Source: an uncultured Thermomicrobiales bacterium
GTDB lineage: Bacteria > Chloroflexota > Chloroflexia > Thermomicrobiales > UBA6265
Length of the DNA stretch: 12,967 bases
Direction: 5' to 3'
Assembly: GCA_902806365.1 (NCBI GenBank)
Contig: CADCWJ010000544.1
Span: 1 to 12,967 of the forward strand
Shown: positions 6,749 through 12,967 of the stretch, in pieces
Layout of the letters: every line of letters starts with the position of its first letter
Numbering within the stretch: the first letter of the stretch is position 1
Position numbers and translations under genes: made by a program
The notes under the pieces: model-generated
Seen by the model: the letters and a program-made list of their open reading frames with translations, nothing else
What the model was told of the DNA's origin: nothing
Database searches by the model: none

Positions 6749-6992
6749 CCGCCGAATGCCTGACCATGGCGTGCATCCGGAAGGCGGCGCTGACATCGCA
6801 TGGCAGCGCGAGGTGTTCCCGCCCGCCCGCGGGCAGTTCCCGACAAAGCCGGGTGATGGATTCGACGTTGCGGTCGACGCAGGCGAAGCCGCTGCCGCCG
6901 GCCGCGAAGGCGCGGGCCGTGGCCTCGCCCAGCCCGCTCCCGGCGCCGGTCACGAACGCGGTTTTCCCGGCAAGGTGCATGTCGTCCGGCAC
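6666..6992 (-). pseudogene. Truncated short-chain dehydrogenase/reductase (N-terminal fragment)
   Basis: The first 80-odd residues of a classical NAD(P)-dependent short-chain dehydrogenase are recognisable: LAGKTAFVTGAGSGLGEA carries the TGxxxGxG cofactor motif, CVDRN marks the end of the second strand, and PCDVS the adenine-binding Asp. After AMVRHSA, near 6750, the family sequence ends. The frame continues 27 codons antisense to the end of the flavoprotein gene and stops at 6666. The NNAG motif, the Ser-Tyr-Lys catalytic residues and all later parts are missing, so it cannot be an active enzyme. The start is well preserved: GTG at 6992-6990 with GGAGG (6999-7003) 6 nt upstream. It is the last member of a minus-strand run, 51 bp after the glycosyltransferase stop. 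A rearrangement at the end of the flavoprotein gene probably removed the rest. Confidence 0.8.
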
Positions 6993-7034
6993 GATGTTCC
7001 TCCGTTCACCCCGTTCCACCCGGACTCGCCGTAA

Positions 7035-7053
7035 GGTCACAGGTCAATGGTCA
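7035..7053. repeat. Three GGTCA repeats at 7-bp period
   Basis: GGTCA occurs at 7035, 7042 and 7049 with two-base spacers. The repeat spans the glycosyltransferase stop codon and lies just upstream of the dehydrogenase-fragment ribosome-binding site (read as TGACC on the minus strand). It could be an operator half-site array or chance. Confidence 0.45.
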
Positions 7054-8018
7054 CCTGCCCTGTCCGGTGAATTCGCCAGCGCGATCGCCTGCGCGAAGGC
7101 GTCGTCCCAGTCGCGGGCGAACCGGTCCAGCCCGAAGCGGCTGGAGGCCAGTTCTCGCGCGTTCGCGCCGAGCGCGCGAGCGTGCTCCGGATCGGCGATC
7201 AGCCGGCGCATGCCTGCGATCAGGACATCGGGATCGTTCGAGATGTAGCCGTGGACACCGTTCCGGATCACGTCCGGCAGCTCGGTGGTCGCCAGCGCGA
7301 CGATGGGCATCCCGATCGTCATCGCTTCCACGACGGCCAGCGGCAGGCTCGTGTAGCGGCATGGGCTGAACAGGAACCGGTACCCGGCGACCACATCGTG
7401 AAGACCGGGATACGGGATGTCGCCGAGGCCATCGAGCCCGTCGTTCCCGAATCCCGCAAGCTGGATCGGCACGTGCCTCCGCGCTTCCAGGAAGAGGTCG
7501 AGCCCGACCTTTCGGCCACGCCGCGGCATGCTGTTGATGACCGTGATGCCCTCGGCCAGCGTGCCGCGATACAACGCGGCCGGATCGATCGCGACGCTGT
7601 GCTCGATCGTCCGCGTTGGCGTTCCGCCGTTGTCCCACATCAGCGCGTTGAAGCGGGTGACATGGACCAGCAAACCTCCGGGATCCGCGAACGGATGCCG
7701 GCTCGCGACCGGATCGGGGAACGGCGTGTTGTGCTCCAGATAGACCCGCGGAAGCCGGCGCTGGGCGGCGGTGAGCATGTCCGGAGCATCCACAGCGAGA
7801 TTGCGGGGCGACTGGTACAGCACCAGATCAATCGTTTCGTCGGCCATCGTTTCCGCCGGCACGTCGCGGATCGAGGGTGGGTACGGCGCCGTCCCGCGAC
7901 CGCCATACCCCTCCGGCGCTCCGGCCCGCACCGGCAGGATCCAGTCGTGGTCGAGACGGGAGAGCGTGTTGAAGTAGGAACCGTGGATCGGCCAGGTCAT
8001 GATGCGGAGTCGGCGCAT
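7044..8018 (-). CDS. Glycosyltransferase, GT4-like (GT-B fold)
   Basis: Retaining-type glycosyltransferase of about 324 residues, probably transferring a sugar from a nucleotide-sugar donor in the cytosol. The N-terminus MRRLRIMTWPIHGSYFNTLS and PEGYGGRG resemble a bacterial family whose members begin with a short lead and a WxxHGSY motif. LEHNTPFPD (94-102) lies at the domain junction. The C-terminal donor half has the E-x7-E-like pattern: Glu231 in VVEAMTIGMPIVAL and Glu246 in TTELPDVI, followed by NGVHGYI. The acceptor is unknown. I prefer ATG 8018; the frame opens at TTG 8045 but the added residues are atypical, and ATG 8000 is possible. No strong Shine-Dalgarno is visible at any of these. 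The gene is 72 nt after the second flavoprotein gene and on the same strand, so probably co-transcribed. Confidence 0.85.
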   Translation of the reverse strand: MRRLRIMTWPIHGSYFNTLSRLDHDWILPVRAGAPEGYGGRGTAPYPPSIRDVPAETMADETIDLVLYQSPRNLAVDAPDMLTAAQRRLPRVYLEHNTPFPDPVASRHPFADPGGLLVHVTRFNALMWDNGGTPTRTIEHSVAIDPAALYRGTLAEGITVINSMPRRGRKVGLDLFLEARRHVPIQLAGFGNDGLDGLGDIPYPGLHDVVAGYRFLFSPCRYTSLPLAVVEAMTIGMPIVALATTELPDVIRNGVHGYISNDPDVLIAGMRRLIADPEHARALGANARELASSRFGLDRFARDWDDAFAQAIALANSPDRAGDH

Positions 8019-8090
8019 GTATGGTTCTGCTCGCTGCGGTAGCAAGACCTATCGGTCACGGGATGCACCATCGCGGGATCGGACCGTCCT

Positions 8091-8771
8091 TTAATAGAGG
8101 GTGCGGTCGTACTTCTCGTTACGCTCGCGTTCGAGGTCGGCGAGGTCGCCTGGCATGTCCAACTGCTCCTTGAGTACCGCCGCCATCGAGGCGACATCCG
8201 CTTTCGCCGGCCAGGAGGAAGAATCCCAAAGCTGCGAGCGCCGGAACGCGCGGCCGCAGTGCATGTAAACCTCGGCAATCTCCACGATCAGCGCCAGGCG
8301 CGGCATCTTGCCCCGGATCGCCAGTTGTTCGAGAAGCGGAACGTGGCGGGAGATCGTCGCCGTGCCGTTGATCCGGAGCGTCTCGTCCGATCCCGGCACG
8401 AGGAAAAGGAGACCGACGTGGGGGTTGGTGACGAGATTCCGGAGCGAATCGACGCGGTTGTTGCCCTGCCGATCCGGCAGGACGAGCCTCCGCTGATCGA
8501 GGATTCGGACCTGCCCGGCGGGATCGCCCCGGGGGGAGACGTCGCAGGCGCCATGCTCGTTGGCCGTCGCGATCAGGAAGAACGGCGAGCGGCGCACGAA
8601 ATCCATGACCCGCCGGGACATCCGGTCCTGCACCTTGTCGACCGACACAGCTGCAGGGTCGCCGACGATGGCGTGAAGGGCGTCGAGGCTGGAGACCGCA
8701 TCGCCTGTCGCGGCGGCGAGGTCAATCGTGAGGCCGGCCGGAGCCGTCGAGTCGAAACGCGTGGCGCGCAT
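8091..8771 (-). CDS. PPOX-type FMN-binding flavoprotein (MSMEG_1061/DR_2398-like), copy 2
   Basis: Flavoprotein of 226 residues, paralogous along its full length to the one at 6074-6748 and in the opposite orientation. Shared blocks are RSPFFLIATANEHG (61-74), CDVSPRGDPAG (76-86), LPDRQGNNRVDSLRN (98-112), TNPHVGLLFLVPG (115-127), ETLRINGTA (130-138), VYMHCGRAF (168-176) and the terminal YDRTLY. By eye the two proteins are about half identical, so this is an old duplication or separate acquisition, not a recent copy. Substrate unknown; FMN binding expected from the family. The start ATG 8771 has only a weak AAGAAG element upstream. It lies 29 nt after the amidohydrolase stop, which supports a shared transcript. 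Confidence 0.9.
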   Translation of the reverse strand: MRATRFDSTAPAGLTIDLAAATGDAVSSLDALHAIVGDPAAVSVDKVQDRMSRRVMDFVRRSPFFLIATANEHGACDVSPRGDPAGQVRILDQRRLVLPDRQGNNRVDSLRNLVTNPHVGLLFLVPGSDETLRINGTATISRHVPLLEQLAIRGKMPRLALIVEIAEVYMHCGRAFRRSQLWDSSSWPAKADVASMAAVLKEQLDMPGDLADLERERNEKYDRTLY

Positions 8772-8800
8772 GGAGGCTTCTTTCGGGTCGAGGGCTTACC

Positions 8801-9694
8801 TCAGTCTGCGGCGACCGGAGACGGGAGAAGATCGTCCAGGCGGTACACGCGAATGGCCGTGAGACCGAAGATCGCGGCGTCGGCCTCGGCGGTCAGCACA
8901 CCGAGCTCGTCGAGGACTGTGCGGAGCGTGTCGGTCACCCGGTCGTACCCGGCGGCCGGCAGGCAAACCGGCCAATCCGACCCGAACATCAACCGGTCGG
9001 GGCCGAAGATTTCGAGTGCGGTGGCGACGTACGGCGTGAGGTCATGCGCCGTCCACGTCTCCGGATCGGCTTCGGTGACGAGGCCGGAGAGCTTGCAGGC
9101 GACGTGCTCGAGGCCGGCGAACTCGTGCATCAGAGCCGACCATTCGGCGATCTCACCGGAGGCGATCGGCGGCTTGGCAAGGTGGTCGATCACGAAGCGG
9201 AGATGCGGGAAATCGCGGGTCGTCGTGATCGCAGCAGGCAACTCGCGCGGGCGGACGAGGAGGTCGTACACGAGCCCGGCATGGGCGAGTCCATTGAGAT
9301 TGCTTTGCACGGTGTCCGCAAGGAGCCAGTCAGGGTCGGCCTCATCGTGGACCTGATGGCGGACGCCGACAAGATGGTGCCCATGCTCGCCATCGCGAAG
9401 GGCCGTCATCGTGCCGATCATGTGAGGATCGGTGAGATCGAGCCAGCCGACCACCCCGGCCACGAAGGGAGTCGTGCCAGCGATTTCCAGGAACTCTCGG
9501 GTTTCGTCAATATCCGGCACGGTCTGGACGAGGATCGTCGCGTCGATTCCGTTGGCGCGGAGCAGCGGCTCGAGATCGGCGGGGCCGAACGCCCGCTGCA
9601 GAGCCGGGTCGGTCAGCCATGGATACTCGCGTGTTGCCGGATCCCAGAAATGATGATGGCTGTCGATCCGCCTGGTCGTTGCGTACGGGGTCAC
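8801..9694 (-). CDS. COG3618-type amidohydrolase (L-fuconolactonase / pyrone-lactonase-like)
   Basis: TIM-barrel metal hydrolase of about 297 residues, of the family that opens sugar lactones such as L-fuconolactone or pyrone dicarboxylate lactones. Evidence: the N-terminal RIDSHHHFWDP with metal-ligand histidines at 13-15, GVRHQVHDE near 111-119, VIDHLAKPP near 169-177 (His171), KLSGLV near 201-206, and FGSDWPVC with the catalytic Asp240. The C-terminal IFGLTAIRVYRL replaces the more common NAxRxY pattern. The start is a choice: GTG at 9694 has AAGGA 6 nt upstream and leads straight into the first strand; ATG at 9715 adds seven residues without a ribosome-binding site. It is the first gene of a minus-strand run followed by a flavoprotein, a glycosyltransferase and a dehydrogenase remnant. 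Exact substrate cannot be set from sequence. Confidence 0.85.
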   Translation of the reverse strand: MTPYATTRRIDSHHHFWDPATREYPWLTDPALQRAFGPADLEPLLRANGIDATILVQTVPDIDETREFLEIAGTTPFVAGVVGWLDLTDPHMIGTMTALRDGEHGHHLVGVRHQVHDEADPDWLLADTVQSNLNGLAHAGLVYDLLVRPRELPAAITTTRDFPHLRFVIDHLAKPPIASGEIAEWSALMHEFAGLEHVACKLSGLVTEADPETWTAHDLTPYVATALEIFGPDRLMFGSDWPVCLPAAGYDRVTDTLRTVLDELGVLTAEADAAIFGLTAIRVYRLDDLLPSPVAAD

Positions 9695-9756
9695 GCCTGG
9701 TCCTTCCCGCGTCATTCGAGGCCATGATCCGGAGGGTGTCCCCCGCCGTGCCGCCG

Positions 9757-9762
9757 ATTGTA
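9757..9762 (-). promoter_or_regulatory. Candidate -10 box for the amidohydrolase run
   Basis: On the minus strand GATACAAT contains TACAAT, five of six matches to the bacterial -10 consensus, about 60 nt upstream of the GTG at 9694 and downstream of the terminator of the preceding gene. No convincing -35 box is seen 16-18 bp upstream, so the call rests on the -10 alone. Confidence 0.3.
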
Positions 9763-9790
9763 TCGCGGGTTGCTCCGGGGCGCCGGGCGG

Positions 9791-9828
9791 AAAACGACGA
9801 GCCGGGCCAATCTGGCGCGGCTCGTCGT
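9791..9828 (-). terminator. Intrinsic terminator of the exported aldose epimerase gene
   Basis: Arms GGCTCGTCGT/ACGACGAGCC (9794-9803 and 9819-9828 on the plus strand) form a perfect 10-bp stem. Inside it a symmetric 2+2 interior loop leads to a further 4-bp stem GCCA/TGGC with a three-base loop. Read on the minus strand the stem runs directly into TTTT (9794-9791), and it begins about 40 nt after the epimerase stop at 9869. This is the clearest factor-independent terminator in the window, and it separates the epimerase transcript from the amidohydrolase run. Confidence 0.85.
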
Positions 9829-9868
9829 CCCCTCTGCCGGTGCGTTTGCCGAGGTCGCGGTGTCCCGG

Positions 9869-11089
9869 CTACTCGGCGGCGAAGGCGTAGACGGTCGTGG
9901 AGGTGAACTCCTCGCCCGGGCGCAGCTCGGTGGTCGAGAAGTCGGGCTGGTTCGGCGAGTCCGGGAAGTGCTGGGTCTCGAGACAGAAGCCGTCGCCCTG
10001 ACGGTAGGTTCCCCCGCTCTTGCCACCGAACGCACCATTGAGGAAGTTGCCTGAGTAGAACTGGACGCCCGGCTCGGTGGTCGAGACGGTCATCACGCGG
10101 CCGGTCGTCGGCTCGGTCACGACGGCGGCCTGGATCGTCGAGGTGTCCTCGGGATCCTCACGGTCGAGCACGAAGTTGTGGTCGTAGCCGAGTCCGATCA
10201 CGATCTGCTCGTCGGATGCGTCCCGGATACTGTCACCGATGGGGTGGCCGGTCGTGAAGTCGAAGGCGGTGCCCGCGACCGGGGCGATCTCGCCGGTCGG
10301 GATCGAGGTTTCGTCGACCGGGGTGTAGTTGGCGGCGTTGAGCTGGAGCTCGTGATCGTAGATCGAGCCCGTGCCCTCGCCGGCGAGATTGAAGTACGAG
10401 TGGTTGGAGAGGTTGACGACGGTCGGGGCGTCGGTCGTCGCGCTGTACTGAATCCGGAGTTCATCGGCCTGGGTCACGGTGTAGAGGACGGTCACGTCAA
10501 GCGTGCCGGGATAGCCCTCCTCGCCGTCCGGGCTGGTGTACGAGAGCACCAGCGACGGGCCATCGGGGTTGTCGAATTCCTCCGCCGTCCAGATCACCTT
10601 GTCGAACCCCTTCTCGCCGCCGTGGAGGGTGTTCGGCTCGTTGTTGATCGCGAGCTCGTAGGTCTCGCCATCGAGCTCGAACCGGCCCTCGGCGATCCGG
10701 TTGGCGTAGCGCCCGACGATCGCGCCGAAGTAGGGACTCTGCTCGACGTACTCCTCGATGGTGTCGAAGCCGAGCGCGACATCGCCCATCGTGCCGTCGC
10801 GGTCGGGGACGATGATCGACTGGACGATCGCGCCATAGGTGAGGATCGAGACTGACATGCCGTTGTCGTTGGTGAGCGTGTAGCGCTCGACGGCCTCACC
10901 ATCGACCTCACCGAACGACTCGCTGGCGACGCCCGGCTCCCCGGTGGGGGTGGCGCCGGATTCCGGGGTCGCGTCACCCTGGGCGAAGGCACCGGCGACG
11001 GTCGAGGCCAGGAGCAGGGCGAGCAGGGCGAACGCCCGGGAACCAGCCCGGACGAGCGTAAACAGTGGCCGCGGACGGGATGTTTGCAC
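9869..11089 (-). CDS. galM: Exported aldose 1-epimerase (galactose mutarotase)
   Basis: Mutarotase of 406 residues that interconverts alpha and beta anomers of aldoses. Residues 1-36 form a signal peptide: basic start (TSRPRPLFTLVRAGSR), hydrophobic core ALLALLLASTVAGAF and an AFA-Q cleavage site. A Thr/Pro/Gly linker (about 38-56) follows, then a complete epimerase domain of about 350 residues. Catalytic features are present: Arg131 in RYANRIAEG, His156 in NTLHGG, His230 in NLSNHSYFNL, Asp303 in GYDHNF and the general base Glu371 in CLETQHFPDSPNQP. No lipobox Cys is seen, so it is predicted secreted and not lipid-anchored. Start is GTG at 11089 with GGGGAG (11096-11101) 6 nt upstream. A terminator follows at 9791-9828 and an extended -10 promoter candidate lies about 90 nt upstream. 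A cytosolic paralogue is the next gene upstream. Confidence 0.93.
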   Translation of the reverse strand: MQTSRPRPLFTLVRAGSRAFALLALLLASTVAGAFAQGDATPESGATPTGEPGVASESFGEVDGEAVERYTLTNDNGMSVSILTYGAIVQSIIVPDRDGTMGDVALGFDTIEEYVEQSPYFGAIVGRYANRIAEGRFELDGETYELAINNEPNTLHGGEKGFDKVIWTAEEFDNPDGPSLVLSYTSPDGEEGYPGTLDVTVLYTVTQADELRIQYSATTDAPTVVNLSNHSYFNLAGEGTGSIYDHELQLNAANYTPVDETSIPTGEIAPVAGTAFDFTTGHPIGDSIRDASDEQIVIGLGYDHNFVLDREDPEDTSTIQAAVVTEPTTGRVMTVSTTEPGVQFYSGNFLNGAFGGKSGGTYRQGDGFCLETQHFPDSPNQPDFSTTELRPGEEFTSTTVYAFAAE

Positions 11090-11176
11090 GATGGTCTCCC
11101 CTCATTAGCGAGAACCGGCACGCCTCGCGCCCGTCCTCGATCGACACCTTGATGAATTGTCGCGTTGTTCGGCCCG

Positions 11177-11185
11177 ATCATATCA
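11177..11185 (-). promoter_or_regulatory. Extended -10 promoter candidate for the exported epimerase
   Basis: On the minus strand TGATATGAT gives the extended -10 pattern TG-n-TATGAT (-10 hexamer at 11182-11177, five of six consensus matches). No -35 hexamer is seen at 16-18 bp, as is common for extended -10 promoters. Transcription would begin near 11170, leaving a leader of about 80 nt before the GTG. Confidence 0.5.
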
Positions 11186-11188
11186 CGA

Positions 11189-11200
11189 CTTGCGCGCAAG
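11189..11200. promoter_or_regulatory. 12-bp palindrome overlapping the epimerase promoter spacer
   Basis: CTTGCGCGCAAG is a perfect 12-bp palindrome lying 4 bp upstream of the extended -10 element, in the space where a -35 box would normally sit. Its position is what would be expected of an operator at which a dimeric regulator blocks or helps RNA polymerase. No regulator gene is adjacent. Confidence 0.45.
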
Positions 11201-11625
11201 ATCGCTCCTGCCGGAAAGGCGATCAAGTCGGGGCCGGCGGGCCGGCTCGCGCATTGATGGCTCTGCCCAACGATTCCCGGGCCGGCCGCGCGGCTGGGCT
11301 CGACGACCGGAGCGCTCTAGCCGGTCTCCCTGAAGGGCCGCGGTTTCGTGCTCACCTGTTACCCGGAACCGGACGTTCCAGAAGGCCAGCGCCGCCCGGA
11401 TGGGTGATGGTCATCTCGACGTGGATTGGCGGCGAAGCGGTGCAGGGCCCAATCCTGGGACACGGTCTCGCCGGTGTCGCGGCCCCAGGCGGCCACGACG
11501 AATCGGCGCCATCCACGGGTAAGGATTCGACGGGGCACTCACCCTATACCGACGCGGGAACGAAACGTGCCAGGTGCGGAGGGATCAGCAAAGCCCGCAG
11601 GGTATCGCCTGGCGCCGATCTGTCG

Positions 11626-11655
11626 CTCGCATATCGCGGTGGCCGCTATGGCGAG
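11626..11655 (-). terminator. Hairpin after the cytosolic epimerase gene, no U tract
   Basis: Paired segments CTCGC/GCGAG, ATA/TAT and GCGG/CCGC with small bulges and a TGG loop can form a 12-pair stem beginning 9 nt after the epimerase stop (11665). No T run follows on the minus strand, so it is a possible U-less terminator or 3'-end stabiliser. Confidence 0.4.
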
Positions 11656-11664
11656 ATAGCTCGC

Positions 11665-12753
11665 TCAGTCGGTGCCGAAGGCGTAGATCGTCGTCGAGTG
11701 GAGCTCCTCGCCGGGGCGGAGCACGGTGCTCGGGAAAGACGGCTGGTTGGGCGAATCCGGGAAATGCTGGGTCTCGAAACAGATCGCGTCGCCCTGGCGG
11801 TAGAGCCGCCCGCTGTACCCCGCCAGCGAGCCGTCGAGTGAGTTCCCGGTGTAGACCTGCACGCCGGGCTCGGTGGTCCGCGTGGTCATTACTCGGCCGG
11901 AAGCCGGATCAACGAGGCGCGCGGCGCGCACGAGCGATGCGTCGTCCGGCGTGGCGCGATCGATCACGAACGTCTGGTCGACGCCGCGGGCGATCCGGAC
12001 CTGCTCGTCGGCGCCGTCGCGGAGGGTGTCGCCGATGCGCCGGGGCGAAGTGAAATCGAGCGCGGTACCGGCCACCGGCGCGATCGCTCCGGTCGGGAGC
12101 TGCTCGGCGTCGGTCAGGACGAACCGTGTCGCGTCAAGCCGGAGGATGTGATCCTCGATCGTGCCCGATCCCTCTCCACCGAGGTTGAAGTACGAATGAT
12201 TCGTGAGGTTGACGACGGTCGGCCGGGTCGTCGTCGCACGGTAATCCAGGATCAGCTCATTGGCCGACGTCAGGGAATACGTAACTGTTGCGGTGAGCTC
12301 GCCAGGGTAACCCTCGTCGCCGTCCGGACTGACATGCGTGAGGGAGACTCCGGACACCCCGTTGACCTCGACGACGGCAGGTGCCCAGACGTAGCGGTCG
12401 AAGGGCCGGGCACCGCCATGGGCGCTGTGCGGCGCCTTGTTCGGCGTAATCCGGCACATCGCGCCATCAAGCGGGAAGGCGGCGTTGCGGATACGGTTGG
12501 CGAAACGCCCGAGCACGGAGCCGAAGTGGGGGTTCCGGGCGACGTAACCATCGAGATCGCGGAAGCCGAGCACGACGTTGGCGAGCGCGCCATGACGGTC
12601 GGGCACCCACAGCTCCTGGATTACCGCGCCGAAGGAGAGGACCGCGACCTTGATTCCGCTCGCATTGGCAAGGACGAAACGCTCGACGGGCATGCCTTCG
12701 AACGTGCCGAAGGGTTGGCGCTCGATGGGGGCATGGTTCGCTGTCGATGTCAC
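11665..12753 (-). CDS. galM: Cytosolic aldose 1-epimerase (galactose mutarotase)
   Basis: Mutarotase of 362 residues without a signal peptide, covering the complete epimerase fold. Expected residues are Arg87 in RFANRIRN, His112 in SAHGG, His186 in NLTNHSYFNLGG, Asp259 and the base Glu327 in CFETQHFPDSPNQP. Two details differ from the usual pattern: APHSAHGG replaces the more common NxLHGG, and the D-H-N-F block that normally follows Gly-Tyr is D-Q-T-F (Gln260, Thr261), which may alter sugar preference. It is clearly paralogous to the exported epimerase next to it, with long identical blocks near the C-terminus. The start is GTG at 12753, supported by AAGGAG (12760-12765) 6 nt upstream. The right-hand flank shows only a weak promoter candidate. 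It probably acts on aldoses inside the cell, in galactose- or glucose-type catabolism. Confidence 0.93.
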   Translation of the reverse strand: MTSTANHAPIERQPFGTFEGMPVERFVLANASGIKVAVLSFGAVIQELWVPDRHGALANVVLGFRDLDGYVARNPHFGSVLGRFANRIRNAAFPLDGAMCRITPNKAPHSAHGGARPFDRYVWAPAVVEVNGVSGVSLTHVSPDGDEGYPGELTATVTYSLTSANELILDYRATTTRPTVVNLTNHSYFNLGGEGSGTIEDHILRLDATRFVLTDAEQLPTGAIAPVAGTALDFTSPRRIGDTLRDGADEQVRIARGVDQTFVIDRATPDDASLVRAARLVDPASGRVMTTRTTEPGVQVYTGNSLDGSLAGYSGRLYRQGDAICFETQHFPDSPNQPSFPSTVLRPGEELHSTTIYAFGTD

Positions 12754-12759
12754 GACGGG

Positions 12760-12765
12760 CTCCTT
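12760..12765 (-). promoter_or_regulatory. Shine-Dalgarno fixing a GTG start
   Basis: AAGGAG on the minus strand lies 6 nt before GTG 12753 and supports that unusual start codon for the cytosolic epimerase. Confidence 0.7.
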
Positions 12766-12834
12766 GGTGGCGATAGTGGCGGCATGGCGTATGTGGAGAC
12801 CAGCCTACCGGATCAGCGGCGGTTTGAGACCGTG

Positions 12835-12864
12835 ACCATAACCGGTATGACCGAATGTCCCCAA
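12835..12864 (-). promoter_or_regulatory. Weak promoter candidate for the cytosolic epimerase
   Basis: On the minus strand TTGGGG (12864-12859) and TATGGT (12840-12835) are separated by 18 bp and lie about 80 nt upstream of the GTG. Matches are only 3 of 6 and 4 of 6, so this is a tentative assignment. The remaining sequence to the right edge shows no gene. Confidence 0.25.
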
Positions 12865-12967
12865 CGGCGGCCCGTCCCACGATGTCGCCGGATAGGGGGA
12901 TGGTGACTCGCCTGGATCGACTGCTGGTTTACACTTCAGGGAGAACAAATCGAGCGGCGCCAGTCCG

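Larger units (their letters stand above)
11090..11664. other. Intergenic region between the two epimerase genes
   Basis: This 575-bp stretch has the ribosome-binding site and promoter candidate of the exported epimerase at its left end and a hairpin just after the cytosolic epimerase stop at its right end. The middle (about 11210-11620) holds overlapping open frames without recognisable motifs; a plus-strand frame at 11065-11841 is mostly antisense to the epimerase. I see no gene. Spacing and a separate promoter candidate suggest the two epimerases are transcribed independently. Confidence 0.5.

Noticed and set aside
6749..6788. GCCGCC/GGCGGC hairpin after the first flavoprotein gene as a terminator
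   Set aside because: Only a 6-bp stem with a loop of about 29 nt and no T tract; too weak to call.
11065..11841. Plus-strand open frame across the gap between the epimerases
   Set aside because: Both ends are antisense to epimerase coding sequence, and the middle shows no protein-like conservation signals visible to me.
12928..12940. TTTACA-like -35 box near the right edge on the plus strand
   Set aside because: No -10 box follows at 16-18 bp and no gene is visible before the window ends.

Overview
The window is GC-rich bacterial chromosome. Gene content, codon use and alanine/proline/threonine-rich linkers resemble Chloroflexota of the class Thermomicrobia, but this is a composition-and-style judgement with no marker gene to confirm it. 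There is no sign of phage, transposon, plasmid, CRISPR, tRNA or rRNA.

Layout. (1) 369-2538, plus strand: an OmpR/PhoB-type response regulator followed 4 nt later by its membrane histidine kinase. (2) 2539-3327: a long gap that ends in a regulator-like 11-bp direct repeat upstream of (3) a plus-strand PAP2-type membrane phosphatase (3328-4227). (4) A 12-bp-arm hairpin separates it from a convergent minus-strand allantoinase/hydantoinase-like protein (4296-5726) that lacks three of the expected metal ligands. (5) After a 347-bp divergent spacer comes a plus-strand PPOX-type flavoprotein (6074-6748). (6) A minus-strand run reads down from 9694: COG3618-type amidohydrolase, a second PPOX-type flavoprotein, a group-1-like glycosyltransferase, and the first third of a short-chain dehydrogenase that stops where the first PPOX gene ends. 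(7) Two minus-strand aldose 1-epimerases follow, one exported (9869-11089, with a clear terminator and an extended -10 promoter candidate) and one cytosolic (11665-12753).

How they may work together. The two-component pair probably senses an envelope or extracellular cue, and the repeat upstream of the PAP2 gene makes that gene a candidate target. The epimerases, a sugar-lactonase-like amidohydrolase and the dehydrogenase remnant point loosely to aldose/lactone metabolism, but no complete pathway is visible.

I did not find a convincing wholly new multi-gene system. The observations most worth checking are the allantoinase-like protein with a stripped metal centre, the dehydrogenase truncated at the PPOX junction between inverted PPOX paralogues, and the 11-bp direct repeat linking the two-component system to the PAP2 gene.
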